This document shows positions 10,718 through 22,908 of a stretch of DNA of 64,000 nucleotides, piece by piece. The position numbers and the translations under genes were made by a program. The stretch's first letter is position 1, and every line of letters starts with the position of its first letter. Location: assembly GCA_025201765.1 (NCBI GenBank), contig MU623405.1, positions 1 through 64,000 on the forward strand, written 5' to 3'. The notes below the pieces were generated by a model that saw only the letters and a list, made by a program, of their open reading frames with translations, was not told the DNA's origin and searched no databases. Source of the stretch: Daldinia sp. FL1419. Taxonomy: Eukaryota; Ascomycota; Sordariomycetes; Xylariales; Hypoxylaceae.

Positions 10718-13518
10718 ATGAACGGGTTCGCGAACCGTGGGTATAATGGCTTTGATGGAGGTCCGCCACCGCTGCGCCCTACGATTGCGCCGAAGGGTCC
10801 AGCACTAGTTGATTCCTATCGACAAGATAGTCTCAACGACTTTGAAGGAGACAAACCGCGATTCAATCCGGTAGGCATTCTGCTCTACTCTCAGAGTTGT
10901 TGCATCTGTCTCCCTATATACTTACAATCAACCAGATGAACCCCCAGCGCGTCCAAAGTTCGGTGCTAGTCGACCTAAAAGACCCCGTCCAAGTACATTT
11001 GCTCACCGAAACCGCCTTGTTCGACAGCAGAGAGTACGAGATTTTATCTCCGGAAGAAGTAGACGATCTTAAGAAACAATGTCAGGTCTTGAACCAGCGA
11101 ATCGAGCAAACCAGGTCGAACCTTGCCATCCAATCCAAATATCGCGATGCTGCTATATCAATGTCTAAGCTGTATTCACCAGTAAGAACTGAATCTAAGA
11201 GAAAGAGTCTGCTGGGCCATCGACACAGTGAATCGACTGAAGCCGCACGAGAGGCCGAACACGAACTCAGCACGATTCAAAAGAAATGCGAGGATTTAGC
11301 ATCTGAACTGTGGGCGTTGGAAAAGCGCGTCATGGATCCCCAACGGCGACTCTTGGAGCATACTGCTGGTATCCTCCAGCTTACCCACAAAGCAAATAAA
11401 ACAGCTACACCATCCCCGAGAGCTCCCCTCCTTAACGGCGTTCCCGCTAGTCCCGAGAGCATGTACACTACTTCATATGGTCGCGATAGTTTCAACATGG
11501 ATTTCCTGGAAGACGGCTTTATTTTCGACGAAGCGAGCTTATATCGCTCCTTTGACCAATCGGAACGTATCGAGGATCGAAGCCGACAAAACGCTATTGA
11601 AATTCCGTTGAAGTCGCCTGTTCGGGAGCAGCATAAGCAGCTAGCAGAAGAAACTGAGAGATTACGTGAAGAAAACCGTGAGCTCCAAGCGCAAGTCAAC
11701 GAACTCAGGGGCCCAGGTATGGATCCATGGAACCTAATCGCCGAGACGGAAGGGAAGCTAGAGCAAATCAATTACCGGCTGCGTGAAATGATTATCAGCG
11801 CGGATCCGGCAAAAGGCAGCACTTACGGCGATATTCCGTCCGGACGACTTGAGCCCGGTGATATGATCGGTAGCCATATGGAGTACCTTGAAAATGGCTT
11901 AATTGCCATTGCAGAAGATCAGGGCAATAGCTCGGAACTAGCAGAGAAGATACGGACACTCAACGGCGAGGTCCAAAACATACTTCTGGGGGCCAACCCA
12001 GATCATCCGCCACCACCGGATGCAGAATCAGGTGTTGATGGCCAGCTTCAGTATTTGCGGGAGTCGTTGCCAACCATCGAGGATGAGCTACGACAAGCTG
12101 CAGATGCAGTCAGTGCAAACTCCACCACCAAGGGTGAAACTGAACAATTCGAGACAGTCCTCATGGGACTTTGGGATATCATCCAATCAGGGTATGCCGA
12201 CCTACGACAACGAAAGCAGGACCGGCGAAAGACTCGTATGGACAAGGGGTTGGACCCAGACGAGGACGATATGTCTGACGGCGAATATTTCGATTTTGAT
12301 GAGAAGTTTTCGTTGTCAGCTTTCTCAGTCAAGATCCAGTGGTTATACAGACAGGCCACCAAATTACAAGAACAAAAGGGTGTTTTGAAACGTCAAATTA
12401 AGCAGCAGCGCGAGCTCAATAGTAGGTCCGACTCGGAGAAAGACCAAGCATTGAGAGACAAGATCGAGGAATTAGAAGAGGCCAAAGAACTGCTTCATCG
12501 GGCAGAGAAGGAAACGGACAATGCCCGTTCTCAGCTCTCACAAGCTTTACAAGACCTCGAAGAGTCCCAAAACAGCCGGACAGAGGAATCTACTGTTATC
12601 GACGAGGCACGAGAGCAGCTTAAGGAACGGAATGCCAGGATTGCGTCGCTCGAAGAAAGTGTCAGAGAAGTCCAAATTCGCCTCGCGGCAGCGGAGGCCA
12701 ATGTTGCAGCTATCACTACACAATTACAAGACGCCAATAATGCCAAAGATGCCGCAGATAAGGCTGTTGCAGAGAAGGAGAGGGAACTGAAGGCCAGGGA
12801 TGAGGAGCTTCAACAGATGACAGGCATGGTTGCTGAGTATAAGATGGAAGCTACTCTCGCTAAGGCCGAGCTCGACGGCGCCTACGGTTCTAGAAAAGAG
12901 AGGGCCGCTGAGGTTGCGGCCCTGCATAACAATTCCGAATCTGCGAAAATGCAGAATAGGGTTGACGTGCTAGAAAAGGAGCTAAAGGCCACGGCACAAG
13001 ACTTGACCGATGTCGTCAAGCAATCACTCGAGAGCGAGAAGAAGATTGGGGAGCTAGAAAATGAGCTCGACCGAGTGAAGACTGAACGCTCCAGAATCGA
13101 GGATGAGAAGGAGAGGATGAACGACGAGCTTGAACAGCGACTTCACGAAGCCACCAACGATATCGAAGAGAGGCTCGACAGCGAGATCGCAAGATTACGC
13201 AAGGAGAAGGAGCAATTGCAGGAAGAGCTCGACAAGGAGCGTCTAGGATCAGCACGTCTAGGTCCACTGTCGCCTGGCGGTATGAAGACTTCATACTTGA
13301 CCGACTCCTACAGGTCAGGACTGAGGGCCGAAAGGAAGAAGTACGAAGAACAGTTAAGGGTATGTTCTCCCAAAGCCACTCTCCTTACTAAAGCTTTATA
13401 AACTAACATTTCACAGGCGGAGCAAACGGTACGGAGGAAGCTCGAGGATGAACTAAGAGCGTTAAAAAGGGCACAGGGACCTGGTAGGAGTCCACTAAGC
13501 CCTCGATTAGAGCGATAG
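10718..13518 (+). CDS. Uds1-domain (up-regulated during septation) coiled-coil protein
   Basis: This is a long coiled-coil protein with the fungal Uds1 domain, named from a fission-yeast protein induced at septation. A cytoskeletal or cell-division role is inferred from the family. Three exons, 10718-10870, 10936-13359 and 13417-13518, give about 892 aa; the introns are 65 bp (GTAGGC to CAG) and 57 bp (GTATGT, ACTAAC, CAG). The Uds1 block lies near residues 68-190 (HLLTETALFDSREYEILSPE, then LNQRIEQTRSNLAIQSKYRD). An acidic segment DPDEDDMSDGEYFDFDEKFS follows near 465-485. Heptad-rich, Glu/Lys/Arg/Leu-dominated coiled coil fills most of 500-850. The tail ends GRSPLSPRLER. An upstream in-frame GTG exists at 10709, but ATG 10718 is the natural start. 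Molecular function beyond a scaffold is not visible. Confidence 0.88.
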
Positions 13519-14434
13519 TCTAGCCTCGGCCTTTTTATCTTTCGATGTCGAATATTATACCCTCATGTGTCCTTCCTGGCCGGTACACGCCTACAGCCAT
13601 CAAGGACATAATTCTGTTGCTTTCCCCGTTGTCGTTGTATAAAAGAAGTGGTCCGAGACGGGATTAGGCTGTTCATCTAGGTTAGATAACTAGTACCTTT
13701 GCATTGGGATGGCGATTCAGGGGGTTGATTCTTTGGATTGTAAACTTCTATGTACTACCCTTTCGGCTCTTGGGTTAACTAACACGCGAAACCCGGCCGT
13801 GTTTGTTGTTTGATTCGAAACTCTTGTTGGATGTTCGTTCTCGAGCGAGCATGTTCGAGTCGTTGGAGTTTGAAAAAATGAAGAATGAGAATACGACTTC
13901 TATCGCAAGCACGCGTGTTTAAACTATATCTTGCAATATATTTTTGCCTTGCTTTTTTGCCTTTACTTATACTCTTGTGGTAGTTCCAAGTCTTTTTAAA
14001 TTGCGACGAAGTTCCGGTTGTGAATTACCTACCGTCTTCGGAGTCGAAGTAGTATATCGAGAAGGGTACCAATGGATCGGATCACCGATGCCAAGGTCGA
14101 TAGCGAGCCACCGGCCGAACCGCAGGGTATCATCCACCCTCGGTTGCTGGCAGTCGCCAAGACCGTAGGCGTGCAACGCCGGTGGGATTGGTCGATGCGA
14201 CTGGTCATCTCCCCTGTACCGGCTCGGGGGCCATGAGACCAATGGGATGGTCTCGCGATGGGTTTCTTGTTATGCTTGGGATGCTCAGATCTAGATTTCG
14301 CGTTCCTGCAGCTCGGTGGTAGCTGGATCTCGAGTGGTCGTCCACTTTTCATATCCGGATGTTGAAATACGTGCAGTCATCCCAGATAAGCGGGAGTATA
14401 TAATATGACGATACTCTTTTTTCCAGTTTAATAG
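13519..14434. other. Intergenic; possible lost 5' part of the nuclease relic
   Basis: No intact gene is seen. The 3' untranslated region of the Uds1 gene occupies the left end. The rest up to 14434, which should contain the N-terminal exon of the nuclease relic, has no recognisable signal peptide or family motif; if it once coded, it is beyond recognition. TTCCAG and AATAG acceptor-like sites precede the first readable nuclease codons. Confidence 0.5.
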
Positions 14435-15627
14435 GCGATTAGAGCTATCCTAGAACGAGGCAGAGAGGTTGAGCCGATTGTAATCGGTAAAGGGGCACTC
14501 AATCCGCCTACGAAACAATATTCCGGCCTCGATCAGGGCGATGTGTTCGCGGTTCCGAATAACCGGAGCTCGGTATCTGTTGAGAATCCTCTACTAGAGC
14601 CGGAGTCATACGGTTTGGACTTCTGGGGGAGCTCGATGGACATATTGGTTACAATCGAAAACCCACGCGCAGTTGGACGACCAAACCAGTATGGCGACAC
14701 ATGGGTTGTTGGGAACTGGAGCGCTACGGGTGACAACGATCGCACGAGTCTTACCGTTTCAGCAGCAGATGGGAATCCTGAGGCTATTATCATTGGCAGT
14801 CCGCTCGATGGATCCAAGAACACAAAGGACACAAAGCTGGGTGACAGACTCGAGACCATCGTCAGCATCCTCTATTACGCCTTCGGATTCTACCGCATCC
14901 TACCACTAACGAACATAACCGTTGTTGAATCCGTTGCCCCTGAAACACCTCCATCAACCTCATTGGTAAGCGAAGGGAAGTGTAAGGGGCATTACCGTGG
15001 GTGACTACAACATCGAGAATTTCTACGCCGGTGATACTGCGTATGTTTAAGCCGTGTCGAAGTATATTGTTTAGTATATGTGTATGCCGGATCTATTGGT
15101 GGTTTAAGAAATCCAGGATGATAACGGCGAGACTAATGACGGTCCTGTCAGCGCCGGCAAACCTCATACTGCACTAACAACGGCCGTACAATCTCTCAGC
15201 AGTACCAACGTCACTTACAAATACACATACATCAGCCCCTTAGATGGAAAGTCCGGTGGTGCTCCTGGAGGTAACGTTCGTGTGGCCTACCTATACCGGG
15301 CAGACCGTCTGCGGCTCCGGAAACCAAACCCCGGCAACGCGACTACAGCCAACGAAGTGCTTTCTAGTCCGGAGCTTAAGTATAGCCCAGGCTACACCAT
15401 CACACATTCTTTCATCGGCGAAATCCTCGCCCAAGACCTCTCCGCTGCCATCGTAACCCTCGGGGACTTCAACGAATTCGTAAGAGCTAGACCACGATTT
15501 CATCAGTCCGGCGCTAGCTACGGCCGAGAGCACGCGGTTCGAGCATGTGCATGTGAATACGTGCGTGACGTATTCGGAGAGGACGTCGGATCACGATCCG
15601 AGTGTGGCTATATTTGATCTCTGCTAA
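14435..15627 (+). pseudogene. Broken secreted endonuclease/exonuclease/phosphatase-family gene
   Basis: Family blocks survive in order but in different frames. From 14435 the frame reads a stretch ending VSEGKCKG and includes VPNNRSSVSVENP, YGLDFWGS and EAIIIGSPLDGSKN, all typical of the large secreted fungal EEP-fold nucleases. An extra base near 14990 shifts the frame to ITVGDYNIENF. Stops follow at 15048 and beyond, and roughly 30 residues expected before EIQDDNGETNDGP are absent. After GNVRVAYLYRADR and NATTANEVL, about 60 residues including the expected catalytic HF block are missing before FIGEILAQD and GDFNEF. A further piece is missing before LDHDFISPALA, and the last block, with the catalytic SDHDPSVAIFDLC and a stop at 15625, is in another frame. 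The N-terminus is absent. The expected order is from my knowledge of the family; the frame changes and stops are seen directly. It is very unlikely to make an active enzyme. Confidence 0.85.
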
Positions 15628-16435
15628 CTAGCATTATCCATGTCGGCAGGATATGGCGTGCGTATAACAACTAGACTTACTACGCATCCATCTAGCCTGT
15701 TACCTAGGTAAATACAAGTAATGAGTGTAACGTGCATGTAAATAGTTACATCTACTCCCAGACCGTGCAACGGTTGGTCACGATCACCCGGCGATATATC
15801 CCTGAGTATAAAATGACCTCGGTGACACGCTGGAAAACGAGGCCGTCGTACACAATATTCGGTATAATATATATGAGTCTTGAGACAAACATTTATAAAA
15901 TTGTCACCGAAATATCATAGCGTTTTTACTCTCGGGCCTTTTGTAATTATTGCTGGGCTGCTCGGTCAATTTCAAATTATCACCAACTAGCAACAATAAG
16001 TCTACGTCTGTTCTCGTTTCTTAGAAGTTAGTAGTTACCTGTAACCTACCTAGGTAGGTAGGCGTATATGCTACTAGGACCCGGTGTACGACAAATTGGG
16101 TAGCACCGTCTTTCCTACTTCTTAGAAAGCCCGAAATAGGGATTGTCCTTCTCGGGAGATATACACTCGTATATCCCAAATCTGAATTGCAACCCGAAGG
16201 AGAGATTGTCCAGCCTGGCCACTCGGTCGTCAATTCAGAAACCCCCACGCGAACATGTTCCATCAGTCGGCCCTGAAATTCGGTCAACGCTTTCTCCTAA
16301 TCCTAGCCATTCCGCTATGCAGATCCATCTAAGCTACCTGACTCGAGGAATACCAGACAAAGCAAAGGATCCAACGAGAATAGCGGTAAGCAGGTCGAGG
16401 CTACGTATAAGACACGGAAGGAAACAGATCATGAA

Positions 16436-16465
16436 AGCATAGCATAGCATAGCATAGCATAACAT
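16436..16465. repeat. 5-bp tandem repeat
   Basis: About five copies of AGCAT in a row, intergenic. Confidence 0.85.
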
Positions 16466-17222
16466 ATTACATGCTCTCACCGCCGTCTTGCATGAAAAAA
16501 TAAATAAATAAAGCGACTGCGCAAGCCACCTTTGGAGGTCCTAGGTCTGTCCAACCCTATACGACTAAATATACACGACTACGCCATCTCGAATATTCAT
16601 TGGCGAAGTCTCGCATGGTCAACCTGGCCGCTATAAGCTTATTAGTGGACGTATGAATCATACCTAGGTACCTAGGTCGGTACTCGTAATTCCTAGGAGA
16701 TGTAATAGCAGCATAGTACTCTAGGTTAGGTTAGTTGGTAAAAGTAAACCCTTATTTCTTATCTTATTTTTCTTTTATTAACTACATACATTACGTACGT
16801 TACATAGGTACCCTCGCGATCGGATCTCCCGTCTTCCAATCACTCAAGCCAGTCTCCTATAAGCACCTTAAATCTCTAAGGGCGTATGTCTACCCTCCCA
16901 ACCCTCCCCCCTATGTACCTAGGTAGGTATGCAACAACGCGCACATATAATATAACTACCGTCCCGTACCGTCTCCAATGCGTCATATTATATGAGGTAG
17001 GTAGGTAGGTAGGAATGCACATAAGACCAAAAAAAAAGCCATGCAACCCAACCCCCAACTCCAACTCCAACCCCAATATTCCGGTTCCCTACATCTAATC
17101 CGATCAATTCCAATCAATTCCATATGACGCAAAGTAGACCACCTATGTAGAGCACTAAGGCCGGTGATATAATATTATATAATATATTACCCAGACCACC
17201 CAAGGATTCCTCCCTGTAACAC

Positions 17223-17256
17223 CTCGCCTCGCCTCGCCTCGCCTCAGCTGAGGCGA
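17223..17256. repeat. CTCGC array ending in a perfect palindrome
   Basis: Four to five CTCGC units run into an 18-base perfect palindrome at 17239-17256 (TCGCCTCAGCTGAGGCGA). Purine-rich AAGCAC repeats follow to about 17293. Confidence 0.85.
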
Positions 17257-17346
17257 AGGAGCGCAGCGCAGCGCAAGCACAAGCACAAGCACAAGGCGGA
17301 CGGACGCGCGCGCTTTCTCGCAGGCGGAAATTCCCTTGGCTGAGCC

Positions 17347-17378
17347 TACTTTTGTACTTTTGTACTTTTGCACTTTTG
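17347..17378. repeat. 8-bp tandem repeat
   Basis: About four copies of TACTTTTG, the last with one change to CACTTTTG. Confidence 0.85.
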
Positions 17379-17949
17379 TCCGCACCGAATATATTTTTAG
17401 CTCTTCAGCTGCGCGGTCCGTCAATCCATTCCGTACCGTCCGTCCCATTCGCTCGGCCCGCAATCCCAACTATATTACCTACATACACACGCACGTCCTC
17501 ATAGTACATACCTACTAGGTTACATACCTAAGTATACATTAGGTAGTTACGTACGTACGTACTACATATCCCATACATGGGATGTACCTAGTATAGGTAC
17601 TATACCTAGGTTTGGGGCGGTTGGTCGGTCAGTCGAGAGTGGCCAGTGTGGCTAAAGAAAACAAACATACCTCTTATTAGTGCTACGACCCGGAAATACG
17701 CGATTCCGCCAAATAAGTGCTACAACAGGTACCTACCTAATGGCCGTAACTATTGCAACGTATGGCAAAAGGTAACTACAGGTATCCCCAAAGGCCACTC
17801 GAGGTAACCAAAAATGGCCCATCCAAAAACACGATAAACCGATCTTCAGGAACCCGCGGGATTTGGTTGGCTAAAACAAAGACCGTCGACCTAATCCGGA
17901 AAGTCGTTTTCCGGCCGGTAGTTTTTTATTTTTTTGAGGCCGAGAAACT

Positions 17950-17967
17950 CCCCCCCCCCCCCCCCCC
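17950..17967. repeat. Homopolymer C run
   Basis: Eighteen consecutive C bases, read directly; the exact length may be a sequencing or assembly approximation. Confidence 0.85.
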
Positions 17968-19427
17968 TAAGCCTCCCCCAAAAAACATTATAGAAGGGGG
18001 GCGGGAATATAGGTTAGTACTCCCAGAAAATCACATGTATTTTCCTCCATGCCGGGTAATATAACCACCCGAGCTAAATGCATCCATCTTTTTACTTTTG
18101 CCATACCATGCCGTTCTTTTGCTTGATACTAAACATGTCCACGAATGTGTACTTATTAATCTAATGTATGGAAGGAAATTTTAAAAAATAAATAAATAAT
18201 AAATAAAAACAAACCACCCCCAAAAACAAGCCACAATACAAAACACTCATACATACACCACCACATAATATCACCATACGTAGGTACCTACCCTATAGTA
18301 GGATTCATCACTGCCACGTCTATAACGGGTGGACCCCAGGATCCCGAGAGATGCAGACAAGCGGTAAGGTAACAAGAACGATGCAACAAGATGGGCACCA
18401 AGAATTATCTATGTATGTATTTTTCCATAGCGTAAAAATCTATTAGACGTGCTGGGTCTCTTTGCCGACGTGGACGTGGACGTGTATTATCCCGTTCGCC
18501 ATCCGACCCGCTACGCCGAGAAGGCGAAAACAAATGCTATCTGCGAACGACCCAAAAAACCTTGCGGCGAGCACATCTTTCCTTTGTAGACTATGGCCGC
18601 CCCGTTATCATTGCAAACCCAATCGTCATCCACCACCCACACACAACACACACACACAGAGACACGCCCCGAGGCGTTAGAAATGCTTTCTTCCTCTTCT
18701 GCATAATAATAAACTAAACAGCCTCAGCTTAGCTTGGCTAAGCTTAGCTGGCTTTTGTATTGCGTTGTTGCGTTGTTGCGTGTTACTGTGCTTGTCCTTT
18801 CTCCAGAATTACAAGCCTCGAAGGAAGCTATCCTGTATTCTTAAGCTATGATAAAAAAAAAAAAAAGAAAGAAATAAAAAAGGGAAAGCATAATCAATTT
18901 CTCGCCTCGCCTCGCCTTGCCTCGCTTCGCCTCCCGCCGCCACAGAAATCAAAAAAAAAAAAAGAATAACACACGAAACGCCTGTAACATGTAAACCGGG
19001 TATGTATTTCGAATGCAGGCCCTTTCGCCAAAGAGACGGCGCAACCAGGAAAAAAAAAAATAAAAATAAAAAAAGAGCGGGAAAAGGTTCGCAAATCTAA
19101 AAACTGACTTATGCCTCTTCCGTGCCGTTGTCGCAAACCCCAGGGAACCATATGAAAAACCCGTTACTCCTAGATAAACACCCAAACAATGCCGGTTCCG
19201 GATTATTGAAGAAAAAGGGCGCCCAAAGGGATCGACATGACCAATGCGAGGTGATTAGGCGGAGTTGTGGTGGGCATTAAAGTGTCGGCTCATCTTAGAC
19301 AACGCTCGAAACATAATCGTATAGGAGAAAGAGGCTGACGAGATGACTAGTGATGTAAAGCGTGTTTCTGTGTGAATGGAAGACTGGTTTCTGAGCTGAC
19401 GGACCGCGCCGCGTACTCTATCGGAAA

Positions 19428-21455
19428 CTAGATTGCCATGGGCGTAGTATCAGGCATGGCGGCTATGAGACTCTCGAGATCCCCCGTGTAGACCAAATGC
19501 GACCAGACTCTCCAGTGAAGGAGACCCATGTGGGCTAGCCGCGTGGCCATATCTTCGACTCCGCCCTCTTCCCGCGCTTCCCGGATCGCATTTTCTAGCG
19601 AAGAACGTTCCCGGCTTACATTTTCGCGGGGGCCATCCCAACCGCGACTAAGGCTGTGCAAACGGCCGCCAGTAGCAACCGAGAATAGAGCAGCACCCGT
19701 AAGTCCTTTGAAATCCTTAACGCGTTGTCGAAGTTCCACAAGCAAGTGGTAGTGATAGTACTGCTCCACCTGCTGGAAGAGAGGAGAGGAGAGCTCGGAA
19801 AGGTGGTTATCGAGCTCATCCTCGAATTGGAGAAGATCCTGCGCGGGCGCATTTGTAAACCGGAAGATTTGCAAAGCCAGTGAATCTTTCATTGCCTTCC
19901 ATCGAGAAACCGAACGGGAGCTGGCGGGGGAAGTCTGGAGTAATGCAACAAGAGAGTTGTAAAGATTTCTCGACTTAGCTTGCTGGTCTTCGGCGTGGCT
20001 TGTAGCTGGTTGGGCGGGTAGAACAAAGGAATTGCGAGGAGATGAGTGAGCCGATCCAGCGGAACTGAAAACTAAACTAGATGGCCTGGAATTAAAACAG
20101 CTTTCGCTCCCGTCATCCTCGGCTCTCGAGCTTAGAAAGCCAGATGCATCCGAAAAAGGCGTGGCTAGCATAGATGTAGGAATAGCGCTCACGCTGGACA
20201 TCGAATCGTTGAATCTGTATTTTCTGTCCAACCCTTCGTATAGGCGCATGCAAACTTCTAGGTTGATCGCATCGAGCATGTCAGCTCGGAGTTTAGCCAT
20301 TCGCTCTTCGTCGAAAACAAAAGTATCCGGGTGCGAGTACGGATCAGTCGATGGGAGTATCATCTTGCACAGAGCCTCGAAGAAAGAACCCATTTCCCCG
20401 AAAGCCTGGTCTGAAGCTGGGTCTTGAGAATAGTACTGGTTTACCGTTAAGTACCACCCCTGTGCTGGAGTAGGGTCCATCTTGTGATCTCGTATCTTCT
20501 TGAGAAAGAACCGCTGCTCGAAGTGAACGGTGTCTTCGATTAGGATCGGTCGAAGGCACCTGATTTGGTGGTTCGCAACATCAAGCTTCATAGCTTCGAG
20601 AACGCTTAGGAGGCTGCGCATTCCTTGCACGAGCTCCTCCATGTCGTTGGTTTTGTTGCCATTTGTGAGCTGGTTGTACATTTCATCCACCCATTCGTCC
20701 CTCATAGGGGCACAATGGGATTTGAGAACTCCAGACAACCACGAGGCCAACTTTTCCAAATCCGCTATTCCCTTGCCAAACTGTTGCATGATAAGCTCAA
20801 CGTTCAACCCTTCGTCCAGATACATGCGATCTCGCATCGGGACTAAAGTCTGTATGATTTCTTTGACGGATTTTAGTAGCTGCGGGAGGCACCAGTCTTC
20901 GTCTTGTCCAACTCTGCTCATGAATTCATCTCGGTTAACAATGAATAATTGTAGCTGCTCCGTGAGTGAGCTCCAGAATTGGTTGGCCTTCTCTTGCTTT
21001 CTTCGTCCCTTCTCCCCGTCGACATTTGGCCTGAAATGAAGATCCGGGTCGAAATTTATGTCATGTCTCAGCTTTGGGTTATGGATGATCTTATTCACAT
21101 CCAGCTCGCTCAGAGTAGCTTTCGTTACCGGCGGCTCTAAAGGCCTAGGAGCCCGCGGTCTTTGATGCGAAGCCTCGAATACAGCACGTGAGTCTCTGGA
21201 AGCATTTGAGTTCGTGGATGGATTTCGTGATAGACCGCCATTTGTTGTTGGGTTGCCTGAATGCACTGGAATTAAATGTCTAGGGTCAGTTTGAGCGTAT
21301 TTTTGCTCTTCGGTTTCTGGGTTAGGTGCTTTCGTTTCTGTGGATTGCTGCTGGATCTGGTCATCGTGAGAATTTGGTCGCGGTTCAGACATGCGCCTCG
21401 TCGTATTACTCTCGACGCCCCGGCTTTCGATTCCACCCGCTCCTTGATCCCCCAT
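19428..21455 (-). CDS. TCP11/Sok1-family protein
   Basis: A single-exon gene of 675 aa in the T-complex-protein-11 family, whose yeast member Sok1 suppresses loss of cAMP-dependent protein kinase. A role in cAMP/PKA-linked growth control is inferred. The N-terminal 130 residues are polar and low complexity (Gln, Ser, Asn, Thr). The conserved helical domain starts near INFDPDLHFRPNVDGEKGRRK and continues through FWSSLTEQLQLF, MRDRMYLDEGLN, QQFGKGIADLEKLASWLSGVLK and HCAPMRDEWVDEMY, which are family blocks, to about residue 380. A Ser-rich variable region (about 430-490) precedes a second helical part that ends in LAHMGLLHWRVWSHLVY. No membrane segment or catalytic motif is visible. The start at 21455 is the first Met of a long frame and gives the expected N-terminus. 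The upstream 21649-21960 frame looks like leader sequence rather than protein. Confidence 0.88.
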   Translation of the reverse strand: MGDQGAGGIESRGVESNTTRRMSEPRPNSHDDQIQQQSTETKAPNPETEEQKYAQTDPRHLIPVHSGNPTTNGGLSRNPSTNSNASRDSRAVFEASHQRPRAPRPLEPPVTKATLSELDVNKIIHNPKLRHDINFDPDLHFRPNVDGEKGRRKQEKANQFWSSLTEQLQLFIVNRDEFMSRVGQDEDWCLPQLLKSVKEIIQTLVPMRDRMYLDEGLNVELIMQQFGKGIADLEKLASWLSGVLKSHCAPMRDEWVDEMYNQLTNGNKTNDMEELVQGMRSLLSVLEAMKLDVANHQIRCLRPILIEDTVHFEQRFFLKKIRDHKMDPTPAQGWYLTVNQYYSQDPASDQAFGEMGSFFEALCKMILPSTDPYSHPDTFVFDEERMAKLRADMLDAINLEVCMRLYEGLDRKYRFNDSMSSVSAIPTSMLATPFSDASGFLSSRAEDDGSESCFNSRPSSLVFSSAGSAHSSPRNSFVLPAQPATSHAEDQQAKSRNLYNSLVALLQTSPASSRSVSRWKAMKDSLALQIFRFTNAPAQDLLQFEDELDNHLSELSSPLFQQVEQYYHYHLLVELRQRVKDFKGLTGAALFSVATGGRLHSLSRGWDGPRENVSRERSSLENAIREAREEGGVEDMATRLAHMGLLHWRVWSHLVYTGDLESLIAAMPDTTPMAI

Positions 21456-22744
21456 ATTCTCTACCGACTTCTAACTTATCAGTAGTTTAGAGACGATTAA
21501 AATTCAGGATCTTCCGAGTGGCGGTGTGTGTGTATGTGTGTGTTGTGTTTTCCTTTGGTTCCTAAGTAAAAGACTCAAGTTGTGAGCCCAAAAAAAGGGA
21601 GTTGTGGTTTATGGTGAAGTATTATACGGCTACTATTCGGGAAGTTGGTCAGCGGGCGGGTTCTATATGAAAGAGTTTTAGGCAAACAGCTCCGATGTTG
21701 GACGGAATGGTCTCGTGAAAGCGGATGGCTGCAGATGTACCCCTAGCTCGTCTGTTGTGTACTTCGAGACAAGGGAATCGAAAGGTGTGAAGTAATGGCA
21801 TCTGTGGCATCCTGTGGGAAAGCGTGTGGGCTTGAGTCTTACATGGCCGCCTATGATTTGAGCAAATGCTGCAAGCCAACCCTGAAAAGGACTGGCTACT
21901 AGCAGTTACCGCCAGGGGAAATATGGGTGTTTGCAGGCAGGATGAACGAGTAGTAGACAAGGGGAGGAGGTTTGAGTTTACCTTTTTTTCTTTTAGTTTC
22001 CTATTAGTTTCCTGCAGTTTTTTGTTTTTTTTTCTTACTATTCTTTTCCTTTTCGAATATATCTATAAGTAGGTAGTAGTATGTAGTAGTCCAAGTAAGA
22101 ATGGCCGAAACAAAGGGGAAGGAAAGGAGGAAAGGAGGATATCACGAATCGCCAGGAACGAGGCGATCAATAATAAGTAGTCCTGGTCAGTGTTGGAGGA
22201 AAGGGAGCTAAGGAAATGTAGGAAAGGTACAATGTAGCATTGACCTCCAAAAGAAGTAGTAATGAAGTAATAACGGGAAAGTAGATTATTGTTTAGTATT
22301 ATTATTATTACATAGTAGGAGGTAACTTGGGCAAAGTAGCAGAATAAGTGAGAGAGAGTAGTAACAAAGTAGTAACAAAGTAGCAACAAGACTAATAAAG
22401 GTACATAGAGTACTGAGGGTACTGAGGGTACATTGTAGCATGTATGTAGTAGCGGGCATCCAGGCGGGTAAGGGGTGGACAATGGCCAGACATGGGTTCC
22501 GGGGGAAATGAGTTATCAAGCATTGATACTATGTTCAATGCGCTATTGCATCCACACCACATCACATCCTTCCGTGGCTCATATTGCTCGTGGCCTTTTT
22601 TTCATGGGGGGGCATGGGTTCATGGGTTCATGGATAATGGCGTTTCTCAAGTTTTTTAAGATAATGGGGCCAAGTATACCAGCACTTGGAACCAGTATCA
22701 GCGCCAACACCAACACCAACGCCAGGTCCCGATAGTATCACGAC

Positions 22745-22818
22745 GGTGTATGGTGCACGGTGTACGGCGTATGGTGTATGGTATATGGTGTATGGTGTAT
22801 GCGTGTATATGTGTATGT
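22745..22818. repeat. Degenerate TGTATGGTG tandem array
   Basis: Seven or more imperfect 7- to 10-bp units based on GTGTATG across about 70 bp. Confidence 0.75.
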
Positions 22819-22881
22819 CCATATGTGTGTTGTATACATTTTGGCATGTATACATGAAGTGATGTGTTTAGCTAGGATGGG

Positions 22882-22908
22882 ATGTAGGTATGTAGGTATG
22901 TAGGTATG
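22882..22908. repeat. 8-bp tandem repeat
   Basis: About three perfect copies of TGTAGGTA, intergenic. Confidence 0.85.

Larger units (their letters stand above)
15628..19427. other. Gene-poor stretch with simple repeats
   Basis: Nearly 3.8 kb with no supported gene. Open frames are short and overlapping. It contains AGGTACCT at 16666, 17727 and 18282, several tandem repeats, an 18-base palindrome at 17239 and an 18-C run at 17950. The right end should include the 3' untranslated region of the minus-strand TCP11/Sok1 gene. Confidence 0.6.

Noticed and set aside
17753..18064. 103-aa frame with a poly-proline run
   Set aside because: The prolines come from the 18-C homopolymer; the rest matches no family.
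21649..21960. 103-aa minus-strand frame upstream of TCP11/Sok1
   Set aside because: It lies where the leader or promoter of the minus-strand gene should be and has no protein-like conservation that I can see.
22063..22482. 139-aa minus-strand frame, very rich in Leu, Tyr and Phe
   Set aside because: Low-complexity translation of simple repeats; no start context, family or partner exon.
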